Origin: Sclerodactyla briareus
Lineage: Eukaryota > Echinodermata > Holothuroidea > Dendrochirotida > Sclerodactylidae
Assembly: GCA_026419785.1 (NCBI GenBank)
Contig: JAODTK010001366.1
Span: forward strand, 62,001 to 126,000
Direction: 5' to 3'
Length of the DNA: 64,000 bases
Positions 24,087 through 35,556 of the stretch are shown one piece after another. Numbering within the stretch: position 1 is the first letter of the stretch; every line of letters starts with the position of its first letter. Under the pieces are notes generated by a model. It saw only the letters and a list, made by a program, of their open reading frames with translations. It was not told the DNA's origin and did not search any database. Made by a program: the position numbers and the translations under genes.

Positions 24087-24215
24087 TATTTAGGGAACAA
24101 TGAACAGATACGAGGGCCTTTGTTGGCAGAATTAAAACCGGGCTGATGTCATAATAGGAGGTTAGAAAAGCCTGAGGTGCAGCCGAGGGCTTTCCCAACT
24201 ATTAGGACGTCAAAC
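24087..24215. mobile_element. MITE family G, copy 2
   Basis: Begins TTTAGGGAACAATGAACAG and keeps the 'gcctttgttg', 'taataggaggttag' and 'aaaagcctgaggtgcagccg' hairpin blocks and a right arm 'gacgtcaaaccggatttaat'. The outer end of the right arm is not clear. Repeat L follows at 24285. Confidence 0.7.
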
Positions 24216-24284
24216 CGGATTTAATTCGAAAACCCACCAGGACAAGATTTATCTCCGCCACTTGAACATCCATTCCATCATGAA

Positions 24285-24645
24285 CCACTACACTTTCACT
24301 TACATATTGTCCATACGAAAAAGATGTGATTAATAATGCCTAAATTGGCAGCAAAACGTTTCAAGGAGTCGTCCTCAGATAAAGAGCAAGCTTACACCCC
24401 CCCGCCCCCGAGCGCTCCCCCCCCGCCCTCTGGTACATCACGTATCGTGTTTTGCGACAGCTAAACCGCAATCAAATTATTGGCGCGTTCGACTCTGTGC
24501 ACGTATATATAAATGCACAAGGCATTGTGTGTCGCGCGTCATCCTTATTTGGCCAGCCAGTGTTATAACTGGTAATAATTCACTTTTACACATTAATTCT
24601 ACATACATACGTCACATGTTATTTATGAATAGAAAATAGGAATGG
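24285..24645 (+). repeat. repeat L, copy 2
   Basis: Matches 21170-21560 in the same order and lies right of MITE G copy 2 as there, so G plus L behaves as one unit of about 560 bp at two of three sites. A C-rich run (24397-24427) replaces a GC-rich stretch of copy 1. Confidence 0.65.
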
Positions 24646-25658
24646 TTGAATTGAAAGGTACTTTCCATCCCCAGTGCTGAACATCGGGCCAACAGAGGAA
24701 GTCGACGGAACCAAGGGAAAAGTTAGGCACCTCCAGTGTGCTCCTTTCATTCATACATGAAAAGCACTGGAAACATGTGTGGGATTTGGACTATGCACAA
24801 GATCGAAAGGGCTATATTCATTAAATTGGTAAACCGTCAAAAAACTAAAAATTAAACTATAAACATCAAAATCTGGGGGAAAACTATACCTTCTTAGAGA
24901 GACTGTGATGTGATAGATCTGGTATTTCTGATGTTCTGGAAGTTTCATCAAGACCTCTGTTGATAGCCCCTCCCATGTCGCTGTACGGGGGGGTCCTTGA
25001 TCGCCGCAGCACCTTCCATGGGTATAATCCTGAGTGCGGAAGGGAGCACAAGGAGTTTAAAAGATGCAGGGTATGTTTACCACAAGTTGACTGAGTGGGT
25101 ATACATGCATGCAACTTTGCAACATGGGGTGCGTTTCTGTTGTCTGTTAGATCTCGGTTAGATTCCAAATAAGGGAAACATTGACATGTCATATATTATG
25201 TCTTGGCTCATATATGAAAACTAACAGTCAACTAATGCCCTGTTCCCACAATTTGATTTAACAAGATCGTCCAGTTCGCGATGGCTTCGCACCTGTATTT
25301 GCATTATTCGTAGTGGCCTCCATGTTCACCACTGCAATTTGTGGTAGATTCGTGGTGGGCTGGGAATGTTTTAGAATGATCAAAACATTCCTACTATGGA
25401 GGGGAGGCTGCTGCTTTGTAGAGCCTGTGCTGGCCTTGTAGAGCTGTCGCACTGGATTCTCTGTCATTCGCGCCCCATCCGTACTGATCCATAGCGGTGA
25501 AAATGACCTATCGTGGGCTATGAGGCTGCTATGATACCAGTACGTATGCGCGACGAGACCACTGCGAATTCAACACAAATTTTCTATTCCCCTGTGACAA
25601 ATTGAATACACGTGGACGAAAAACAGGACAAATGCACAGTCCACCAAGTCACACGACC
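24646..25658. other. no gene recognised
   Basis: No supported feature. A 102-codon minus-strand frame at 24884-25192 has no recognisable pattern. Confidence 0.45.
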
Positions 25659-25954
25659 ATGGATGTGACGGACGATAGGCCTACACAGCAGATGGAGGAA
25701 ACTAACATGACCAATGAACCCCTCAAGCAGCAGACCCAGGTGGTCCTCCCCTCATTACTCCCCCCCCCCCTTCATCCCAAGAAGATGAGTTGACCGACAA
25801 AGGAGGCGTTAGTTCCGAAAATGCCCCTCTTCAAAATAAGCAAAAAAGAACATCAGATGAATCCTCACAATACAACTCCCTGATCAACAGGGAGTTTAGC
25901 TTGTGCAGTGGTACCAAGCAGAGGCTACATTACCTATGCTGCAGTGTGGTATAA
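25659..25954 (+). CDS. candidate coding region, Gln/Pro/Ser-rich, one frame change at a C run
   Basis: The ATG at 25659 lies in a strong start context (gaccATGG). The frame reads MDVTDDRPTQQMEETNMTNE and then a Pro stretch coded by a long C run near 25759-25770. In the next frame the text stays protein-like (SSQEDELTDKGGVSSENAPL, then KRTSDESSQYN) up to a stop at 25952-25954. A miscounted C in the run would explain the change. Low complexity and charge resemble a disordered N-terminus or a LINE ORF1. I do not recognise it. Confidence 0.35.
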
Positions 25955-27758
25955 ATTGAACAGATACCAAAATTCATGAATGGAGACTTTGGTGCTACAA
26001 TTTTGTCGATTCGTGCTGATTCACTCTAAATCCATATCCATTATCACTGGCCTCGTACTACATTCTTGTCAATTCGCACTTACGTTACACTACACTATCA
26101 GCGAATCGTAGCACATCTCTTTCGGTGTCAAGGCCGCATCTTGATGGCCTTTTGAAAGGTATGGGAGGGCGTCACAAATTGGAATTTGCGCTAATAGCAA
26201 CGCTCTCGCAGCTAAATTTGCTAATGTGGGAATGGGGTATTTGGAATGCCCCTTGAAGAAAAACTACAGGATCGATTATAAAGAAGCAGTTTAGCAGCTG
26301 AGGTGACACACGTGTGTCATTCCAAACCAGAACGTTCAGACAGCCAACTCTACTGAAGAACTACGTGGCTTTTGAGAGCTTGTGCATGTTTATCGCGCAA
26401 GATGGAAGAAGCATGCCCATCATGCAACAATAAATAAATGATGGTATACCTCCACCTCCGTCAGCCCTGCAATAATTTTTCGCTCTACATAGAAAAAAAT
26501 TACATGGTGATGTCACTGAAAGATGATTAGTCTATGAGAGTGGGATGGTTGCGTGGTTTTCGCAGGTGTGGATGATTACTTTGGCGAGAGATTACAGTCG
26601 ACATCCTCCTTTCAATGGTGAGTTATGCAATACAATAAAACAATAGAAAACATAAGGTAATTTCCAAGCTGTTTAACTATTTCCCAATTTTTCTGCATAA
26701 TGAATCAATCAAACTTAGTCACCAATTCAACACAAGAGTAGTGCATATTTATAAAAGTTGTTCATCAACAGTTGCAAGTGTGCATCCCCATCAGTAAGCA
26801 GTTTAGGAGAAATAGGAGGAATTTCCCCGTAGTGTTATCATCACAGCCTATTTTTAATTAAACTGTCACCAACTCTCCGAAAAAATAACCAATTCATTTT
26901 TCGTTGATGAGTATATGGGGAGAAATCTGTGAAGTTTTGTGCTGACAGGACGGTAAATCTGTCAGAGGAAGTTTCGAAGGATCACCCCGCACACTGTTCG
27001 TGCAGCATCAGACTGCTAGTGAGTGTACCCCCTATGGCCCCTGATGCCATTAACCTGTATTCATAAATACCACGTGACCCATGTACGTAGTTGTTAGTGT
27101 GTGAAAGTGATTATAACCGTTATAATTCCAGTACTAAACACCCGTCTAGAGGCCACAACAAGTATATCTTTGGGAGAACTTGTGAAAAGTTTTCGATGTG
27201 TTCAAGAACTTCATTCAAGTTGCACAAACGATTACTACGGTAGGGCCATATCGGCGTTTGTACACAATCTCGATCGTGCCCGAATCGTTACGTAATCTAA
27301 CACTATGTACTAGGCCCATATTTGTACGCAACCTTCTAGAGATTTTATCACCTTTCATTTGACACGAAGGATTAGGATTAGGGCCCACAGTAGAACTTAT
27401 TTACCCTAAATTCTCATTCTCTTGTCGTCCTTTTCACGCCTATATATATATGGTACACATGCGTCTAATGTCAAATGAACAGAGTCGAAGAAACACAGGG
27501 GTTGAATGATGAGAAGCCTGGATGGGTGCGAAACTGAGACTTGTCTGATTTCATCCGCGATGATTCAGGGAAAAAGCTACTTAAACTATAGAGTAGCATT
27601 TTCGCCTGAATGAATCACAGGCACCCATATTAAATATGAAGGAGAGTTTTGATATATCACTCCGTCACAAACAGCCCGCTTGGAAAACATGCTTCTGCTT
27701 CTAGATGTTCCTAACACCTCTCTTGAACAGGATTCGAAAAAGCAAAGGTCTCACTTAC
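25955..27758. other. no gene assigned
   Basis: A 64-codon frame at 27101-27295 (KSFRCVQELHSS..., starting at GTG) is weakly protein-like. Otherwise I see AT-rich sequence without shared repeats or RNA signals. Confidence 0.4.
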
Positions 27759-27969
27759 AGTCAAATGAATGCCGTCGGCGTCTCGAAAAAACAGGAAAAT
27801 AACCGCAAGTTGGATTTACAGTAGGCCTAATCCGCCGGCGGCAACACCCATATTCAACAACATTCACAATGGCACGACCATTGTCTTCGAATACGATCAC
27901 ACGCTGGATGTATTTCCCAAGAATTGTGATATGTCGAATCGATGTTCCTGTAACATGTGTACGTTTCAT
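27759..27969 (-). CDS. candidate first coding exon ending at a consensus splice donor
   Basis: On the minus strand an ATG at 27969 (context gaaacaATGA) opens about 70 codons, beginning MKRTHVTGTSIRHITILGKY, with basic ends (YGCCRRRIRP, FSRRRRHSF). The frame runs into GTAAGT at 27758-27753, a perfect 5' splice donor. No homology is recognised. The plus strand is open over the same bases, which lowers confidence. The upstream 416 bases to 28385 show no clear promoter element. Confidence 0.3.
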
Positions 27970-28385
27970 TGTTTCCAAATAACTTGAATTCCCCGGATTA
28001 TCTCGACCACAACATGGTGTCTGTAACAGAATTCACGCACTCATTCTATCGACTCAATCAGGCTAGTTATGCTATAGTATGGACTAATTGGCTGTGTTCG
28101 TGAACAAGCCACTGTAACATTATGTTACTCCGAGTGCCTGAAATTAGAACGTCACTCGCCTGGCCATTCGTACGTGTAACGGTAGCATGCAACGTAACTT
28201 TTTCCGTAGCTGTTTTGTTCAGGAATGCGCAATGTTGGCAACACGCCATGCGACTGTGTTTACATTCTATTTTGTCGTTTGTCGATTGATCAGTTTTTGG
28301 GAGAATTAAATAATGATCATATAAGGAGGGAGGTCCTTTTTCTCTTTGTTTATTTCCTATAATAGAATATAGAATATTAATGACT

Positions 28386-28535
28386 AAGGAATAATAAACC
28401 GATACTCGGGCCTTTGTTATCGAATTAAAACCGGATTTGACGTCATAATAGGAGGCAAAATTTTTCTAACCTCCTTATGACGTCATCCCGGTTTTAATTC
28501 TGCCACAAAGGCCCTCTTATCTGTTCAGTATCCCT
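28386..28535. mobile_element. MITE family G, copy 3 (complete foldback)
   Basis: Two arms of about 70 bases, from AGGAATAATAAACCGATAC to TAATAGGAGG and from CCTCCTTATGACGTCATC to CTGTTCAGTATCCCT, are inverted repeats around a 14-base centre. This is the cleanest G copy and shows that G is a palindromic MITE without repeat L. Confidence 0.8.
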
Positions 28536-28748
28536 AAATTTTGAAACAGGCTATCGAAATTGAGGGGGGGGGGGTGGGGGGGGGGGTACAGTGATTTGAT
28601 GGGCTAAGTGATATCATGATAGGGGGCAGGACTCATAGGGGAGAAATTGTGCAATGTTGGGGTGATATCAAGGTCATCCGGCGCGGAAAACCCTATCGAT
28701 TTAGGGCCCTGTTTTAAGGCATTATGGTGCACAGGTAATGCTTAACGC
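28536..28748. repeat. G-run microsatellite
   Basis: Two nearly pure G runs at 28563-28587 separated by one T. The remainder is unassigned. Confidence 0.6.
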
Positions 28749-28886
28749 AGTGATTCTGAAGCTATTCATGGATGTGTGGACAATGCTGAAAAGTTCTACC
28801 AGGATCAGATGGCTTACTTCTGTTACACTGCTTGGTTGTCTGAGAAATTGTTCAGTGCACAGGCCAAAAAATATCCCACCACATGA
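28749..28886 (+). CDS. candidate terminal coding exon, unknown protein
   Basis: The frame reads DSEAIHGCVDNAEKFYQDQM, then AYFCYTAWLSEKLFSAQAKK YPTT and a stop at 28884-28886. It has helix-like spacing of aromatic and charged residues and looks clearly protein-like. An in-frame TAA (28743-28745) lies just upstream, and an AG at 28749-28750 could be the acceptor, though the pyrimidine tract is poor. I do not recognise the family. The overlapping 111-codon frame in another phase (28738-29073) looks like its shadow. Confidence 0.4.
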   Translation, partial: SDSEAIHGCVDNAEKFYQDQMAYFCYTAWLSEKLFSAQAKKYPTT

Positions 28887-30097
28887 GTGTGTTATGGTGG
28901 TTTGTATTTGGGGAGCTTGTATATTTCAAATCTCTCACAATTGGTGGTGTGTGAATATTTGGGGGGTTCTTATCATTTGTGTGTCTGTGAATCAGCATAA
29001 AGTTTTGTGTGCAACGCTGGAGAATGTTTTTGAGTTGAAGGGAAGTACAGCACACGCTGGTTTTTCCGACTGAGATATTTCATAGACACTGCAGCTTAGT
29101 TGAGTCATGTCTATGAGGGGTAGCACAAATCAGGGAATCAGAGCTACCAAACACTGTTGTCAGCAGTGTAGGGGGGTGCTCGGGGATGAGAGGAAGGGGG
29201 GGGGCGGGGGGTTGATGAGTTCAAGACTAGCAATGTTGCTACTACGGACCTACCCGTAAGTATGGTGAGTTCCTACTAGCAACCTGGCGTTCGTCATTTG
29301 AACAAGCCCCAGTTGGGGAGGGAGGGGGATTCTGGATTTCTGGATGTACCTAGCAGGTCCACGAGGGGGGTAGATATAGTGTGCAGATAAGACATGAAGC
29401 CCATCCCGTATCCACTACACGGTTAATGGTTTTGCTACCAGAACTGATGAACGGTACTGCTGGTCTCAGTCCCCCCCCCCCCCATTCCTTTTGTGAAGAA
29501 AGGATTCATATTACCCATATAGACACTATTATTTTGAAAGGTTAGTTAAGTTCTGTTTATTCTTGCTCTTTAAACTATTCCTCACAGTCTCTACACATCC
29601 CTGATAAATAGGAAGTGCAGGAAAATTATTGTCTTCGTTTTGCCAACTTGTTGCCAATTTTTTTTTTTATTCTAGTGGAGAAAAAAACTCTGTTGCGTGA
29701 AGGTTTACCGGGGACCACTACCCACCGGCAAGAACAACCCGATTATCGATGAAAAACTGATTGACTCGACTCCCTGGGAACTGATTAGGCACAACATTTA
29801 TAAGCACTTGGATAATTTAATGCATCAATGTTATTAATATGACATGACTTACCGTGTCTTGGAGGGTTGTGTCTCCTGGTTCTCCTCACTGGGGATTCCT
29901 GCTGGGCCGCATTGACTACTTCAGTCGTCGGCCCAGGCCTCAAATTGTGTCTGTCACATTTGGGTTGTAGCGGCTTGTAAGGAAAACTGAAACCGTATGT
30001 CCAAAATCGTCAACTTATTGAGCTTTCACAAATAGGCCGAACAGAATGCATGACTATGGTCACTGCCTTAACCCCTCCCTAATTAGTGTATGATTTT
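28887..30097. other. no gene recognised; G and C runs
   Basis: Contains G runs near 29195-29212 and a C run at 29470-29483. No supported gene or shared repeat. Confidence 0.5.
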
Positions 30098-30163
30098 ATA
30101 TATATATATATATATTTATATATACTATGTAATATATATATATAATATATATATATATGTGAA
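30098..30163. repeat. TA dinucleotide microsatellite
   Basis: Imperfect TA repeats in two blocks, able to form a cruciform. Confidence 0.9.
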
Positions 30164-30469
30164 TGGGAGGAGTTTTCAATAGTTCAAAGACTGGAAGAAA
30201 TAACCAGAGAGCAAAGGGGGGACTAGTGATTTCCTGACTGTTTCCTGTGTCTAGAGAAGAAGACAAATGGGAGGAAACGGGACATGTGCCGGCAGGTTAA
30301 ACCGCCGACGTGTATTTCCCCGCAGAAATTGCTTTTGTCGACCCTTGTTTGGACGAAAGCACAGTGGATGTTTTGTCCACTTGACTCTGGTGGACTTTAA
30401 AATGCCTACCTGTTGTTCAAGCCCAATTGTAGTTCACATTCTACAAGTTTAGTTCAAATCCCACGAAGT

Positions 30470-31000
30470 TAGAAAAATCTCGAATAAAATAACTAAACTG
30501 GCAAAAGTTGACCTCTGGTGACCTTGAAATTACCGTTCTGTTTTTCAGGACCCACTTTTGTACCCACTCATCAAGTTTCAAAGTAAATCAGACTAAATCT
30601 GTATTTTTCGCAAAAAAACGACCAAATTTACCTCCGGTGACTTGAAATCACCGTAATGTTTCTCGGGACAATTTGTTGTCCCCACCCACCAAGTTTCATG
30701 TGTAACTCGGACCAACTCTTGTTTTTTCGTTCAAAACCTGCCAAATCGAGGGCAGCAAACATTGCAGCCAGTGACGCAAGACTTTCGAACTCATCCGAGA
30801 TTTTCTAGACCGAACATGGGGTTGTTACCAAGTTTCAGATCGATCGGACTTAAAAGCGTTTTTTTAGTTTTTAAAGATTTATTGCGCTAACAGCTAGAAG
30901 TTCCGGAGGCGGGGGGAGAAGCGGAGGGAGAGCGGCGGCTACACCCCCAAACATGATATCCCCGAACACTTTACAGGTTGCGGGGGGGATATAAATTAGG
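30470..31000 (+). repeat. repeat family F, copy 1: tandem monomers ending in a hairpin
   Basis: Two monomers of about 120 bp (30495-30610 and 30615-30740) share 'ttgacctctggtgacctt.aaat.accgt', 'cacccaccaagtttca' and a 'ttttttcg' box. The block 30890-31000 ('gcggctacacc...aacatgatatcccc...') recurs at 41290-41370. ATATCCCC (30956-30963) is complementary to GGGGATAT (30985-30992), a terminal hairpin followed by 'aaattag'. There is no coding frame. Confidence 0.65.
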
Positions 31001-31899
31001 GGCCAACATAGGACATTTCCCACATTTTATCCTATTTTTTCAAAAAATGACTGACCCATATAGAGAGAAACAATTAGGGGCCTAGCTTGCTGTGAATGAG
31101 AAAACAAACACTCTTACTTTGCAACTTGATCCGACAAGTTATTCTAGATTGTAGCGTGTTTACAATGATTTTCCAATTTTGACCTCTGTTGATATTCGAC
31201 CTGACCCAAACAAATGTGGTCATGTATGCGGGAAACGCACCTATCAATATGGGCTCCATTCATTTTGATGAAAGGTAGATCGGATTGAGCAGGCGTGGAC
31301 ATGCTCAAGCATGTTCACAAAGGGATTTAGACTTGCCTTCTGGTGAACTCAGATGACCGTCTGAAATGAACTCAAAATAAGTATGAGCTTATCCATTCAA
31401 AGGCAGGGGTTCAAATGATGTGTTCACAAGCAAAAAATGGCCAAAATTGGGATTTTTTCACCAGAAATAACCCCGAATCTACAACTGAAACATGAGGCTA
31501 TCTACTTCCTATACTACACACTCAATTTCAGTTTGATTTAACCAAGCATTTTGATGTATGTAACACATCACAACCAATTTCAGACTTTGACCTCCTGTCT
31601 GCTGACTCAAAATAACACCCTTTGACCTCATAAAAACCCAGTAGGGATAATTGTACTCGTTATGGAGGAACACACCTCAGGAATTCAGCGTAATTATAAC
31701 TGCTGTGTAAACTCTCAGGTACTACAGTATTTATTATTGTACATGTGATAACAGTTGTAATCATTCATAACGGAATCCACAAAACTGAAACGGGTTCGTG
31801 AATCGTAAACTAGACATACTTACCCCATATTGGGACTCTAACCCCACCCATCCTTTGGCAATTTAACAGAAGGCTGCACCCTCCCCATGGCTCGAGTCC
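31001..31899. repeat. degenerate F-like monomers
   Basis: 'tttgacctctgttga' (31168), 'cttctggtgaactcagatgaccgt' (31338) and 'tttgacctcctgtctgctgactcaaaataac' (31587) look like older monomers of the same motif. The limits are uncertain and no gene is seen. Confidence 0.4.
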
Positions 31900-32095
31900 C
31901 TTTTTTTTCTAGCAATCTTGGTGACGCATAGCAACATTCCTGGTTTGATTCACACAGCGCACACTGCGACATTTCCGACGGGATGGACTGTACCAGTACT
32001 TGAAGTGTGATAGGCAGGTCTTGGTTTTCACTTCAGTTGCGTCAGCGTAGAATTCCTGGAGAGTCCAGGGTGTTACAGGATTTTTGCAATACCGT
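31900..32095 (+). mobile_element. SINE family A, copy 3, 5' half
   Basis: 'acattcctggtttgattcac' (B-box-like, about 31934-31953), 'acatttccgacgggatgg' and 'aggcaggtcttggttttcac' follow the order of copy 1 (3254-3340). The matching 3' half resumes at 32585, so the SINE seems to be split by about 490 bp. Confidence 0.5.
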
Positions 32096-32584
32096 ATTCA
32101 TTCGCTGAAGACCCAGGGCGCTTGACAAAGTTCAGGCGTGGGCGCGTACGAGAGTATAACTGTTCATCTGTTGATATTGTTTTGAGGTACTAATCTATGC
32201 AGGACCACACTGTGTGACAATTGTCTTGCTATCCACATCGTGCATATCTTTCCCCCACCCTCCCCAACTAGCCCCTCCCAATGAAATAAAACCACAAAAA
32301 CGATTCATTCAGCCACAACATAACCAGTTTATATGTTATCAAGTGCGCTATACATATAACAGCTCAAGACTATGGATGGGCTTTATGGTAATACACACAC
32401 ACATATTGCACGCCACCACCTGACCATTGCTCGATTGGCATGAATAACAAAGCTGGCGGGGAAAATATTTCAGGCTTTCGGGCAGCGCATATGATTTATA
32501 TTACAAGAGTTTGCAAAATAGTTGGATGGGCGCTTACGGGAAGATGGGCTTGCGGGAAGGAACGGTGAGTCTAATAGTTGCATG
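32096..32584. repeat. insert between the halves of a SINE; contains repeat K
   Basis: The 80 bases at about 32467-32545 ('tttcaggctttcgggcagcgc', 'tttatattacaagagtttg', 'gttggatgggcgctta') recur at 34913-34985, inside the hAT-like element. The insert may therefore be a related element. Its ends and target duplication are not visible. Confidence 0.4.
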
Positions 32585-32837
32585 GAGTAGTTAGGTGAAC
32601 TTCAATTTCCGCTTCCCCAGGTTCTGAGAAAAGTGGTACGGGCTTGGAGTCCACTGATCGTCCTTCTGGAGGGGGATGTGGAAATTGGTTCCCATGGCAA
32701 AATTGGGATGGTAACAAGCCCCCTCCCCCCCCCACCCGAATATCATCTGAACACGGATGAAAGAGAAGCCAGAATCGGCCAGTGCTTGAGCACGATCAAT
32801 ACGGCCAGGGGTTCTTGATGAGAATTAATTGGCTTCC
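32585..32837 (+). mobile_element. SINE family A, copy 3, 3' half
   Basis: 'ggtgaacttcaatttcc...ccaggttctgagaaaagt...ggagtccactgatcg' matches 3421-3490, and 'ggttcttgatgag...ttggcttcc' matches the tail of copy 2 at 14811-14843. The C run at 32717-32731 is probably variable. Confidence 0.55.
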
Positions 32838-32984
32838 GTGGGCCATAGATTTCATATAAATCAAAATCAATTTAATAGATAACGTTCATCATTAAATTCT
32901 GTCATCATTTTAATCGTTGTGTGAAATGTGTGACCTGAATACCTTTGTTTGAACTCCAGCATCCTGAATGTGTCTGGTGCATCA

Positions 32985-33400
32985 CTCTCTGAGGTGTTCT
33001 TCTCTTGGGCCCACAGAGGGTACAGCCAGACACAACAGCAGCAGATGGAGGAGGAGTACTGGATAGGGTACGAGAAGGGCCAATAGGAGGGTACGGCCAG
33101 GACCATGATGACGGGGACATCATGGTTGGCACCACATTGAAGGCTGTATGGAGAGAGTGGTGAGTGGTATAGGGAAGAGGATTTTACTAATTATCTGGGA
33201 CTTCTTTCTCTTGGCGGACACAGAGGGTCGCAGACACAACAGACGCAGATGGAGCAGGGTACGGTATGGTTACGAGAAGGGCCAATAGGAGGGTACGGCC
33301 AGGACCATCTGATGGGGAAATCAGTGGTGGAACCACATGAAGGCCCGTACCAGAGAAAATAGTGGTATAGGGGGATGGGGGAACAGCGAGCTAACTACAC
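32985..33400. repeat. tandem duplication, family I
   Basis: 32990-33180 and 33205-33370 are direct copies, both with 'gacacaac...cagatgga', 'gagaagggccaataggaggg', 'tacggccaggaccat' and 'accacat.gaaggc'. A third, looser copy lies at 35755-35890. The minus strand is open across the first unit (PIGPSRTLSSTPPPSAAVVS), but the frame is not kept in the second, so a duplicated exon is possible yet unproven. Confidence 0.6.
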
Positions 33401-33664
33401 CTTTGCCAGGTTCATTTATGAGATGAAACGATATTGCGTCAAGTCATAGGGGTGGCAATAACGCTCAACGTTGCACGTGTGCAAAAACACCCTCGAAACC
33501 CCCCATGATGGAAACTACATACCTTACCAGCACCCCCCCCCCCCCCTCACCCATACTGCTCAACAATAGCATCTGAAAAGATGGGATTTATGTGCGTTTA
33601 AGAAGAGTAGTGAATGAAAGATTGGAAAAAGATCGCATACACACCTTGAGCTGTAATTGACAAT
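33401..33664. other. unassigned, C run
   Basis: Contains a 14-base C run at about 33532-33546 and no supported gene. Confidence 0.4.
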
Positions 33665-34156
33665 TGCAGGTAGTGGCATGATTAATACAGGGGGCTATTT
33701 GATAGCTGGATACAACACAGAATGTGTCAGCCAAACCGGAAGTTCATAGGGACATTGCCATTACAGAGTATAGTAATTTGAAGGTTGTGTATTGTGAAAG
33801 CATGTGATTGAGCCAAGATAGAAATCATCCCATCATGCAATAATTTAAATTGAGTCCTGCTTGCAAAACCTTGAAAACATTCTTTGTTCTATGAATTCAA
33901 ACAATAATTACCTGGAAAAGCATTTAGTCTATAGGAGAGGATTGCTTGTAGTGGTGGTAGGTGTTTATCGTTTAATTGGTTGAGAGAAAAGACAACAGAA
34001 CTTCTGATACATGTCGAATCACTGTATTCAACAAAATGGAACAACCATACATAACATAATTTCCTGTGTGTACATGTGACGTCATACGTTATTACACAAC
34101 TGGGATTCTCCGGGCCAATTTCTCCGCTTAGTGGCCCAAATTTGAAGGCCAATAAC
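33665..34156 (-). repeat. repeat family D, copy 3, 3' part
   Basis: Read on the minus strand it follows copies 1 and 2 block by block: 'ggccttcaaatttggg', 'gaatccca', 'gtaataacgtatgac', 'cattttgttgaa', 'ctctcaaccaatta', 'cacctaccaccac', 'caatcc', 'tagac', 'catgatggga', ending near 'cctgcaattgtcaatta' (33665). The 5' part continues at 35557 beyond an inserted element. Confidence 0.75.
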
Positions 34157-35556
34157 TAGTGTTCACGGGTTACTAAAAATCTGGATTCGGCGTGGTAATA
34201 GTGTCTGTACTGAGGGGGACCCGGTTGGTAGTGCCTTATTCAGCGCTGCCAATTTTCGCCAAAAAAAATATGATGGCACGGCACCGGGTATGGACATTAA
34301 CGGACCTTAATGTACCCACACGATCTAAGAAGAACGACACAAGTGTGTTTAAGCTGTTTGAATTGTTTTCAGACAAAAAAAAAAATGCGCCAAGGGGGAC
34401 AGTTAGTCCGTGAACCCCAAACATGGCTCCATGTCCAGAGTGCCATGGGACGCGGTGTAAGTAACTTTCGCCCTAAGGCGATGAACATGCTTGTAAATTC
34501 ATTATTTATGAATCAGTTTTTAAATACGTTGGTTTATTTTGTCTAAAAAGAAGGAAGAAAATGGTTTGAATAACAAATTATCACAATGAACAAAATGGTT
34601 CCAGTGTTGATTATTGCCAACTCTGTGTAGAACGAAGTGCATTGCTGAACCTCGCATAGTTTTTTTACAACAATCACTTCTGTTGCTTCCCCAATCTTAC
34701 TACATCCGATTCATTTCCGGGACGAATCATTATTTGACAAGGGTAGTGTCCAGGCGCTGCCACAGGCCAAACATCGTTCCGCTGAGCGGCGATGGCTAGA
34801 GCTCGAGCGAGTCAGTTTTATTACCACGTTGTTTGTGTATGGTGTAGGGTTGTATGCATCGCAATGAATCAAGCAAAGTGCTGTGTATCTGGCATTCAAA
34901 CTGAAAATATTTTTCAGGTTTTCGGCCACGCATATCAACTTTATATTACAAGAGTTTGAAAAAAAAAGTTGGGTGGGCACTTAGTTGAATTTCCCCTCGT
35001 ATTGTTTCTCTGCTGCTGAAGTAGGCCTTCAGTCTACTTGGTCTGTGTCAGTCGTACCGTGCACACTGGCTCGAACAGGGCGTGATCGCTCAATCAAATG
35101 ACCTGTGCCATTTTGTCACAGCTGATTGGCTCGTGAGTCGTAACATGAGTGCAATGAAACACTCGGGCAAACGGGCCGCATCCACGGCAAATAATACACA
35201 GCGTGCCGTTCGCAGCAAATAATATTTTTATCGAGCTATGGAATATCGCACGCTGACAATATAACATACGGTAATGATTTGATTTGTCGCAACGTTGAGA
35301 GTCCCGCAGAGTAACGACTAAATGTAACGCGGAGACCTTACATGTCTGAATTATTGCTGGAAATAGCCGAATACAAAAAGGAATGACCAAGTTTTAAGTT
35401 TAATTTCTGATTCTAATAGTCCATTTGACATTTTAGGTGGAAATGGTGGAAATGTTCAACACGTGGAACCGGGGTTTTTAGTAAAATTGAAACTGGGTAG
35501 TACGATGTCGAGCGGGTAAACCGGTACTTACTCCGGGGTACCCCGTGTAAACACTA
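34157..35556. mobile_element. hAT-like non-autonomous DNA transposon, 1,400 bp, with 8 bp target duplication
   Basis: The element begins TAGTGTTCACGGGTTACT and ends, read inward from the right, TAGTGTTTACACGGGGTAC; the inverted ends also share TTACTAAAAA a little further in. It is flanked by identical CCAATAAC at 34149-34156 and 35557-35564. Removing it restores the order of repeat family D, seen uninterrupted at 4870-4900. TAGTG ends and 8 bp duplications are typical of hAT elements. No transposase frame is seen inside; a repeat K segment lies at 34913-34985. The class is inferred from ends and duplication only. Confidence 0.8.
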
